DNA from: RGIG4708 sp045633845 | Lineage (GTDB): Bacteria; Bacillota; Clostridia; UMGS1810 | Direction of reading: 5' to 3' | Length of the DNA: 19,042 bases | NCBI GenBank assembly: GCA_045633845.1 | Contig: JAZQZC010000044.1 | Span: 1-19,042 of the forward strand | Shown here: in pieces, positions 13,197-19,042 of the stretch | How the letters are laid out: the number at the start of each line of letters is the position of its first letter | Position numbering within the stretch: position 1 is the stretch's first letter | The notes under the pieces: generated by a model | Told to the model about the DNA's origin: nothing | Seen by the model: only the letters and a program-made list of their open reading frames with translations | Database searches by the model: none | Made by a program: the position numbers and the translations under genes

Positions 13197-13742
13197 GCTG
13201 TAGTCAACTACTGCGTCAGACATCTGTGGCCATCCGTCAATCAAATTCCACCATATAACGCCGCCTGATTTGGGGCTCATTATTCTTATGCGCTCAATAA
13301 AGTATTTTTTTGCCTCAGCCTGAGAGAGCTGCGAATAGTAGCAGAATTCTTCAAGGTTGTCGGGCTCATAAGCAAACATCTGTCTGAGCTGATTAACCAT
13401 AAGGTTAACTCTGTCCGGATTTCCGTGTTGGTCGGAGGAGTGGAGTATCCACTGTGGGTTGTCCGATTTGCCTATCAGCTCGACGTTGAGGTAGTACTCT
13501 GCTATGCAGTCAACGCCCTCAAATTCCAAAGTAATTTTTTCACCAACTCTTGCAATTACACCATCAAACTGTGTTTCGTACCACCACTCGTATGTTTCAT
13601 ATCTTTCGGCCTGCAAAATATTTTCGCCCTTAAACAAATCCTCGGGGAGTATACCTGCAGCGCTCAGGTCAAGCTCAACATTGCCGGGAACTGTGCAGGG
13701 TATACAATCAATACCGACAAGCTCATCGGGATGTCTCGCCAT
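13197..13742 (-). pseudogene. Rearranged remnant of a GH2 family glycoside hydrolase
   Basis: About 182 codons read as pieces of a family 2 glycosidase (beta-mannosidase/beta-galactosidase-like). Residues 13-95 match the N-terminal jelly-roll (IPCTVPGNVELDL, YEWWYETQF, LNVELIGKSDN). Near 13456 the sequence jumps to the late catalytic domain (WILHSSDQHGNPDRV, FIERIR, SGGVIWWNLIDGWPQ, SDAVVDY). The whole middle of a protein of usually over 800 residues, with its catalytic acids, is missing, and homology stops at about 13200. The frame continues as noise into nif3. There is no ribosome binding site at ATG 13742 and an in-frame TAA lies 18 bases upstream, so the 5' end is damaged too. It follows melA on the same strand, so probably a former operon partner. 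Confidence 0.8.
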
Positions 13743-13768
13743 TTGTAATTTAATATATTAATTTAAAA

Positions 13769-15085
13769 TCAAAGGCAAGGAAAGCCTGCATTTTTGTGTG
13801 CTTCGAGCAGCTCGTCACACATAGCAATAATATCTTCGATGCTGAGCTCCGCTCCTGTGTGCGGATCCATCATAGCTGCCTGATATACCTTGCGTACATC
13901 TTTTGTAACTGCTGCTTCTACAGCAAGGAGCTGAGGATAAACGTTGCTGCTGTTCATAGCCGCAAGCTGTGTGGGGAGTTTACCGATGTATATCGGATGA
14001 ATTCCGTTTGCATCAACCATACATGGAACTTCAACAGTTGCATCACTCGGGAGATTTGTGATAAGTCCGTTGTTAATAACATTTGCACCAATTCGATATG
14101 GCTGATTTGTAACCATGGCATTGATGATTTTTGCAATGTATTCGCGGCTCTGCTCGTGAGTAACGTCTCCGCCTGCAAAAAGCTCTTCCTTCTGCTTGTT
14201 CCAGTTGCTTATCTGCTTAACGCATCTTCTTGGATATTCATCAAGAGGAATGTTGAATTTTTCGATAAGCTCGGGATATCTGCTCTTGATGTAGAACGGA
14301 TTGTACTCTGAATTGTGCTCACTGCTTTCGGTGCAGTAGTAGCCCAATTTATCTATGTAGTCAAAGCGAACCATATCGTTGTGCTTTTCCATATTCTTTT
14401 TCTTTGCTTTTTCTCTAATAATAGGGTAGAGGTCATTTCCGTCTTTGTCCTTGATTTCGAGCAGCCAAGCCATATGGTTAATGCCGGCAATAAGCTGATT
14501 GCTGCCGTCTGCTTCGATTTCGAGCTGCTTAAACAACTCATCTACACATACCTGTACGCTGTGGCAGATGCCGATTGTTTTGATTTTTGTAAATCTCTGC
14601 ATATAGTTTGAAAGCATACACATAGGGTTGGTGTAGTTAAATAACAAACAATCAGGGCAAACCTCTTCCATATCCTTTGCAAAATCTGCCATAAAAGGAA
14701 TTGTGCGCAGTGCTCTCATAATTCCGCCAATTCCGAGAGTATCTGCGATTGTCTGTCTAAGACCGTATTTTTTAGGAATTTCAAAGTCAATTACGGTGCA
14801 TGGCTCATAGCCGCCTACTTGAATTGCATTAATAACAAAGTTTGCACCGCGAAGTGCGTCCTTTCGGTTTTCGACGCCGTGGTAGCTTTTGATAACTGCA
14901 GCGCCGTCGTTGTACTTGTCGTTAATTGCACAAATAAGATTGTGTGACTCTTCAAGTCTTTGCTTGTCAATGTCATAAAGAGCAATTTCAAGCTGCTTGT
15001 TAAAGGATGGTGTCATAAGACAGTCACCGAGTACGTTTTTTGCAAATACTGTGCTGCCTGCACCTAAAAAAGTAATTTTAATCAT
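13769..15085 (-). CDS. melA: GH4 alpha-galactosidase (MelA-type)
   Basis: 438 residues, full length. NAD-binding ITFLGAGSTVF (4-14), then GGYEPCTVIDFEIPKKYGL, TIADTLGIGGIMRALRTIP, LFNYTNPM (148-155), the metal-binding cysteine in CHSVQ (174-178), GINHMAW (201-207), YYCTESSEHNSEY and MVDANGIHP all follow the MelA pattern known from E. coli. GH4 enzymes hydrolyse glycosides by an oxidation-elimination route needing NAD+ and Mn2+, and MelA acts in the cytoplasm on melibiose-like alpha-galactosides. GH4 alpha-galacturonidases are related, but MelA is the better fit. GGAGG precedes the ATG. No transporter is in the window. Divergent to an AraC-type remnant that was probably its regulator. Confidence 0.92.
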   Translation of the reverse strand: MIKITFLGAGSTVFAKNVLGDCLMTPSFNKQLEIALYDIDKQRLEESHNLICAINDKYNDGAAVIKSYHGVENRKDALRGANFVINAIQVGGYEPCTVIDFEIPKKYGLRQTIADTLGIGGIMRALRTIPFMADFAKDMEEVCPDCLLFNYTNPMCMLSNYMQRFTKIKTIGICHSVQVCVDELFKQLEIEADGSNQLIAGINHMAWLLEIKDKDGNDLYPIIREKAKKKNMEKHNDMVRFDYIDKLGYYCTESSEHNSEYNPFYIKSRYPELIEKFNIPLDEYPRRCVKQISNWNKQKEELFAGGDVTHEQSREYIAKIINAMVTNQPYRIGANVINNGLITNLPSDATVEVPCMVDANGIHPIYIGKLPTQLAAMNSSNVYPQLLAVEAAVTKDVRKVYQAAMMDPHTGAELSIEDIIAMCDELLEAHKNAGFPCL

Positions 15086-15162
15086 TTTTTGCCTCCTTGA
15101 GGAAAATTTTATTTTTTACAGTATTGATATTAACACATATATTCATTAAATTCCATTGATAT

Positions 15163-15243
15163 ATGTCACTAAAATATGAAAAAATGTCACTTGTTTTAAA
15201 ATTTTGTTTAACAATTACATCAAAAATATGTAATAATGTCACT
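15163..15243. promoter_or_regulatory. Direct repeats in the melA/araC divergent region, candidate operators
   Basis: ATGTCACT occurs three times in the same orientation, at 15163-15170, 15184-15191 and 15236-15243. The first two are 21 bp apart, two helical turns, a spacing typical of AraC-family half-sites. The second and third sit inside longer similar segments (AAAATATG, six bases, then ATGTCACT). A weak plus-strand promoter TTAACA (15208-15213), 17 bp, TAATAA (15231-15236) overlaps the third copy. No clear minus-strand promoter was found. Confidence 0.5.
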
Positions 15244-15266
15244 ATAAACTGTATTCGGAGGTTATT

Positions 15267-15371
15267 ATGGAAACTGTACTTCGCATAAACAGAGATTATA
15301 AAGATTTTAGACCGGCAATTATTGGAAGGCAGGATTGCAAGCCTGGGTATAAATTTGGTCCTTATGTACGT
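15267..15371 (+). pseudogene. Truncated AraC-family transcriptional regulator (N-terminal 35 codons)
   Basis: GGAGG at 15257-15261 and ATG 15267 open a frame reading METVLRINRDYKDFRP, then IGRQDCKPGYKFGPYVR. This resembles the N-terminal arm before the cupin domain of AraC-type sugar regulators. At codon 35 or 36 the frame enters the hairpin tandem array and becomes repeat-encoded noise. The cupin and both helix-turn-helix motifs are absent. Its divergent place next to melA and the ATGTCACT repeats between them suggest the lost gene regulated melA. The N-terminal match is short, so family assignment is moderate; that the gene is broken is clearer. Confidence 0.65.
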
Positions 15372-15978
15372 TTTGACATATTTTCACACAACAAACGGGG
15401 ACGCACGTGCAAGCACGAACATCCCCGTTTGTCATGTGAACACACCTCTTGTGAGGAATGTCCCCGTTGTCATGCGAACATCCTCGTTTTTCAAAGGTGA
15501 CAGTGGGGGATGTTCCTTTGCAAAAGGTGCGTCCCCCATCTGTCATCGGTTAGTTTTGACATATTTTCACACAACAAACGAGGACGCACGTGCAAGCACG
15601 AACATCCCCGTTTGTCATGTGAACACACCTCTTGCGAGGAATGTCCCCGTTGTCATGCGAACATCCTCGTTTTTCAAAGGTGACAGTGGGGGAAGTTCCT
15701 TTTAAAAAGGTGCGTCCCCATCTGTCATCGGTTAGTTTTGACATATTTTCACACAACAAACGGGGACGCACGTGCAAGCACGAACATCCCCGTTTGTCAT
15801 GTGAACACACCTCTTGCGAGGAATGTCCCCGTTGTCATGCGAACATCCTCGTTTGTCAAAGGTGACAGTGGGGGAAGTTCCTTTTAAAAAGGTGCGTCCC
15901 CATCTGTCATCGGTTAGTTTTGACATATTTTCACACAACAAACGAGGACGCACGTGCAAGCACGAACATCCCCGTTTT
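15371..15978. repeat. 182-bp tandem array of nested hairpins (three units plus partial fourth)
   Basis: Units begin TTTTGACATATTTTCACACA at 15371, 15554, 15736 and 15918, periods 183, 182 and 182; the fourth stops near 15978. Each full unit contains a 42-bp hairpin with outer stem ACAAACGGGGA/TCCCCGTTTGT and inner CGTGC/GCACG (for example 15391-15432, 15756-15797), a CCTC/GAGG segment with GTCATGYGAACA repeats, and a hairpin bounded by GACAG/CTGTC with GGGGGA/TCCCCC and inner CCTTT/AAAGG (15499-15544, 15682-15726, 15864-15908). Units 2 and 4 carry CGAGGA instead of CGGGGA in the first hairpin. No convincing gene lies in it. The region has replaced the body of an AraC-type gene. Confidence 0.9.
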
Positions 15979-16005
15979 AAAATGTATCTGTCACCTGTTC
16001 ACACA

Positions 16006-16046
16006 ACAAACGGGGACACACCTCTTGCGAGGAATGTCCCCGTTGT
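16006..16046. repeat. Complete CCTC/GAGG hairpin element of the same family
   Basis: The outer arms ACAAACGGGGA and TCCCCGTTGT pair with one bulged base; internal loop CACA/AATG; inner stem CCTC-TTGC-GAGG. Inside the 182-bp units only the 3' two thirds of this element survives, so this looks like the fuller form. Confidence 0.75.
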
Positions 16047-16070
16047 CATGCGAACATCCCCGTTTGTCCA

Positions 16071-16112
16071 ACAAAAGAGGACACCCCTTTTGAAAGGAGT
16101 GTCCCCGTTTGT
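16071..16112 (-). repeat. GGGGAC-type hairpin abutting the SGNH-protein gene, possible terminator
   Basis: ACAAA...GAGGACA pairs with TGTCCCCGTTTGT (two mismatches) around an inner CCCTTT-TG-AAAGG hairpin. It ends three bases past the minus-strand stop codon at 16116, so it may serve as that gene's transcription terminator, like the cluster after trmD. Confidence 0.65.
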
Positions 16113-16115
16113 CAA

Positions 16116-19042
16116 TTATTTAATGTAACCTGATAGTCCGTTTACATTAATTTCTTTAATTAATCCTGTAAGTATTTTTGCCATATTGTTTGCACTTGTT
16201 TTATTGAAGTGAACAAATGAATTGTTTTGTACGCCGTTGGTGTATTCGAAAATAAACTCAGCTCTTACTTCTTCAGGAGTGAGAGTTGCAAGATGTTCAC
16301 CATGAGCAGTGTAAATATCAGCAAATGGTACTTTCTTATTTTGGGCAAATGTCTTCATTACAGTGTTGTAAGTTTCGTATATAGTGTTGTATGTTACTTC
16401 TGTTGGGTTTTCATCTGCGGTATCAAATCTGCCGTGATAAGTATTTCCGGCAAAGAATGGTATAATACCTCTATCTGTTGTTGCTCTGTAATATACATCA
16501 AGGTATTTCGGTAAATCATCTGTGCTTACATATCTATCAGTTCTTCCTGAATCTGCGTCATTTCCGCCAAAACTGATAAGTGCATAATCGCCTTTGGTTG
16601 CGAGGGCAAGGTATTCGTTAAAATCTCCTTCGGTAAGGTACGAACGGCTGGAACGTCCGCCGATAGCTTTGTTAACTACAGTGATGTTGTCGTCTATGTA
16701 ATCGCCAAGGTACATACCTATACCTGCCTGGTCCTGTTCGGCATCTTCTTTATATGGTGCATATGTAGATGCTGCAAGAATGTAAAGATTTGCTTTTTTA
16801 TCGTCAGTATTTGTTGCAACACTATATGGTTTAAGAGTATCCATATCCCACATCATTGCCTGCACTCTGTATGCATCGTCATTCTTTACATTATATGTAA
16901 GCGTCATTTGTGTTCCGCTTGTTTTTGAGGCAATTGTCTGCATTGTGCCCACAACAACGACGTCAAGGTCTCCGACACTGTCATATGTTGCAATAATCGG
17001 TGTTACGTTGATTGCGTCTGATGTTGCATTGTGTATATTACCTTCAAATTTAACTGTTTTGCCTTTAATGTCGCTTTTACCTGTAACAAGGACATCATTT
17101 GCAAAAAGCTCGTTTTGTGTAACAAAAACTTCGTTATCTTCGTTCATACCTGTTACTGCAACTTCAACAGATTCCGTAATTCCGTCATATTCAGCAGTAA
17201 GTGTAACTGTAGTTGTATCGGCAGGTCTTGTAACTGCACCTGTTGTTGTAATTATTTCAGGGTGAGAAGAAGCCCATGTAATAAGTTTGCCGTCAACTGT
17301 TACAAACGGTAAATCGTTTATATGTTCTGTAGTTGTGCTTGGAATTTCTGATAAATCCCACAATACTGCCGGCAAACAGAATGTGAAGCTTCTTGATGCT
17401 TTGCCGTTTGTATCTTCAGTAATTACTTCTATCTCAGGATATTTTGCAGTTGTATTTGTACCGTATGCAAATGTTGCTTTACCATCTTCAATAGTTACCA
17501 ATTTAGAATGTGAGTACCAGTATAATGTTTTTCCGCCAATTGAACTCGGAAGGGTAATTACACTGTTAGAATTTGTAATCATTCTTGATTCAAAACCAAC
17601 ACCTTCTGCGAGAGTATCACGGTACGCTCTTAAATTGTCTATGTAGTAAATTACTCCATTATTGGTTCCGTTGTCAAAGTCATATATTCTTTCCATTTTG
17701 TGGGTAGCGGTAGTATTAAGTGCATATATTTCGCTGTCCGCAATTACTTCAATACCGTTAATATAAACGTGAATTCTTCTTGTAGAAAGATTTACAGAAA
17801 CTCTAAGGTTGATCCATTCATTTATATCAACTTTTGCAAAATCACGTGAAACTGCAGTGCCTTCTGAATTATAAGCATAAAGGCCTAAACTTCCGTCTGT
17901 TTTTGAATATATGTTAAACAATTTGGTACTGCTTGAATCAGCAGGTCCAAAAAGATGCTTCGATGCTGTACCAAAATTTTCAAATTTTATATCTGTATCA
18001 ATTACATAAATACCATTAGTTTGATCTATACCATTAATATTTCCAAATGATGGTCTGTACCATAGTATCATTCTTTTTCCTGAATCAAATTTCAGGGTTC
18101 CATCTGTAACTGACGGAATGGTTGTTCCCATATCTGTATATGAACCGCCAAGAGTTCCGTTGTCAAAGTTTTCGTTAACGATGTCCATTTTGTATGATGA
18201 AGCGTCAACATAATTTACAGATGTATAAACTTTGGATATAACAAGGTTATCCATATACGCGCCGTTTGTTTCGCTTGTGTTGGAAAATTCGATGCGTCGG
18301 TAGTCGGTAACAGAAGTGCTTGTTGGTGACAGTGTTGCTGTTGCAAACTGAGTTCCGTCTTTATATGCGATTACTTCCTTTGTTGTTGTATCAAAAACAA
18401 TTTCAAAGGTATGCCATTGATTTGTTGTGAATGTGGTATATTCCTCATCATTTTGACCCGAGTTAAGATAAATCTTATCGCCTTTTTTACGTAAGCGGGT
18501 TGCGGGATCGTTTGAACTGCCATTAGCACCGACAGCAAACATCGGGATCCAGGAAGTTGTTTCTGTAAAATACATATCGGCTTTAACTGAATATTTACCG
18601 CTATTGGTAGTAATAGTTGATATATCTCTTGTAAGTCTTGCTGCGCTTAAACTTGCAATATTACCGTGTCCGTCGGTATCCTCTTTGCCAGTTGCTGTCA
18701 TGGAATCTACTAAGCTGACGGTTGATGCAGCGTATCCTGATGGAGCAGCGCTAAAATCATCACTAAATATTACATCAGGAGCATTATAGTCATATGACAC
18801 AGGAAGCTTTGCTTCTTTTGTAATCTTTATGTTATCAATTGTATATGTTCCGCCACTGGATTGTGAGTCAAAAAGTCTGTTGATATTTGCATTTGCAAAT
18901 CCATTTGTGCTGTCCTTGGTGTATAAAACTGGTGACATATACAATTCCTCGCCAATAAGTACATTGTTGCTGTTCGCCTGCACCTGAAGTCTTCCTGTGT
19001 CAAGGTCCATATATACAGCAAATGTGTATTTTTGGTCATTTA
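16116..19042 (-). CDS. Large surface-type protein with LamG-like, Ig-like and SGNH-hydrolase-like domains (5' end outside window)
   Basis: The frame is open to the window edge (upstream codons read NDQKYTFAVY before MDLDTG), so the ATG at 19010 is internal and the true start lies outside. Counting from it: two LamG/concanavalin-like beta-sandwiches (about 80-265 and 275-470, with FDNGT and YYIDNLRAYRD ends), an atrophied bacterial Ig-like domain (about 545-635, ITWASSHPEIITTTGAVTRP), a beta-rich linker, then a C-terminal SGNH-like domain (about 740-960). The last resembles rhamnogalacturonan acetylesterases: AIGGRSSRSYL and FGGNDAD are clear. But block I reads ILAASTYAPY instead of LAGDST, and the usual DxxH reads SFVH, so catalysis is uncertain. 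The domain set suggests an extracellular carbohydrate-binding protein. No C-terminal sortase motif is visible. Confidence 0.85.
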   Translation of the reverse strand, partial: NDQKYTFAVYMDLDTGRLQVQANSNNVLIGEELYMSPVLYTKDSTNGFANANINRLFDSQSSGGTYTIDNIKITKEAKLPVSYDYNAPDVIFSDDFSAAPSGYAASTVSLVDSMTATGKEDTDGHGNIASLSAARLTRDISTITTNSGKYSVKADMYFTETTSWIPMFAVGANGSSNDPATRLRKKGDKIYLNSGQNDEEYTTFTTNQWHTFEIVFDTTTKEVIAYKDGTQFATATLSPTSTSVTDYRRIEFSNTSETNGAYMDNLVISKVYTSVNYVDASSYKMDIVNENFDNGTLGGSYTDMGTTIPSVTDGTLKFDSGKRMILWYRPSFGNINGIDQTNGIYVIDTDIKFENFGTASKHLFGPADSSSTKLFNIYSKTDGSLGLYAYNSEGTAVSRDFAKVDINEWINLRVSVNLSTRRIHVYINGIEVIADSEIYALNTTATHKMERIYDFDNGTNNGVIYYIDNLRAYRDTLAEGVGFESRMITNSNSVITLPSSIGGKTLYWYSHSKLVTIEDGKATFAYGTNTTAKYPEIEVITEDTNGKASRSFTFCLPAVLWDLSEIPSTTTEHINDLPFVTVDGKLITWASSHPEIITTTGAVTRPADTTTVTLTAEYDGITESVEVAVTGMNEDNEVFVTQNELFANDVLVTGKSDIKGKTVKFEGNIHNATSDAINVTPIIATYDSVGDLDVVVVGTMQTIASKTSGTQMTLTYNVKNDDAYRVQAMMWDMDTLKPYSVATNTDDKKANLYILAASTYAPYKEDAEQDQAGIGMYLGDYIDDNITVVNKAIGGRSSRSYLTEGDFNEYLALATKGDYALISFGGNDADSGRTDRYVSTDDLPKYLDVYYRATTDRGIIPFFAGNTYHGRFDTADENPTEVTYNTIYETYNTVMKTFAQNKKVPFADIYTAHGEHLATLTPEEVRAEFIFEYTNGVQNNSFVHFNKTSANNMAKILTGLIKEINVNGLSGYIK

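Noticed and set aside
13425..14311. Plus-strand frames opposite the GH2 remnant and melA
   Set aside because: They are antisense to recognisable coding sequence and resemble no protein family.
15322..15865. Overlapping open frames on both strands across the tandem array
   Set aside because: They translate the same repeat in different frames (CKHEHPRLSCEHT-type text), lack ribosome binding sites and match no family.
15371..15978. CRISPR array
   Set aside because: The repeats are 182 bp and contiguous, with no unique spacers of regular length and no cas genes nearby.

Overview
The window looks like a chromosomal segment of a low-to-mid GC Clostridia-type Firmicute. This rests on a Firmicutes-typical gene order (ylxM-ffh-rpsP-khpA-rimM-trmD-rplS-lepB-rbgA-rnhB-yraN), GGAGG ribosome binding sites, TTG and GTG starts, and consensus sigma-A promoters. 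The polysaccharide-related genes at the right end would suit a gut-type anaerobe, but that is inference and I cannot name a genus from sequence alone.

Layout. Bases 1-380 hold no gene but carry two strongly base-paired blocks. A consensus promoter flanked by dyads (390-469) then starts the SRP/ribosome operon on the plus strand: ylxM, ffh, rpsP, khpA, a hairpin, rimM, trmD (504-4070). After a cluster of GGGGAC-type hairpin repeats (4082-4289), a second promoter drives rplS, probably with a structured leader, followed by lepB, rbgA, rnhB and yraN (4446-7435). An aspartate aminotransferase-type gene has its own promoter and terminator (7591-8913). Next comes a wecG/tagA-type glycosyltransferase with thyX and a dTMP kinase (8914-11164); thyX and tmk together make dTMP and phosphorylate it to dTDP. 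A tRNA-Arg(CCG) follows (11259-11335), then about 300 bp of hairpins ending in a second copy of the tRNA 3' end, then trmK-nif3 (11699-13182).

From 13197 rightward the strand switches and the DNA is accessory. It holds a rearranged remnant of a family 2 glycoside hydrolase, an apparently intact GH4 alpha-galactosidase (melA-like), and a divergent AraC-type regulator cut off after about 35 codons. At that break starts a roughly 182-bp tandem array of nested hairpins (15371-15978, with further hairpins to 16112). The window ends inside a large minus-strand protein with LamG-like, Ig-like and SGNH-hydrolase-like domains, open at the window edge. I read this as a sugar-use locus in decay next to an active or recently active small-repeat family.

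The most unusual content is non-coding: (1) a 250-nt multi-branched palindromic block at 6-257; (2) a 108-bp palindromic repeat present twice, 11.2 kb apart; (3) a family of hairpins sharing a GGGGA/TCCCC outer stem and a similar internal loop while the inner stem changes by paired substitutions, found both beside trmD and in the tandem array; (4) paired dyads around the ylxM-ffh promoter.
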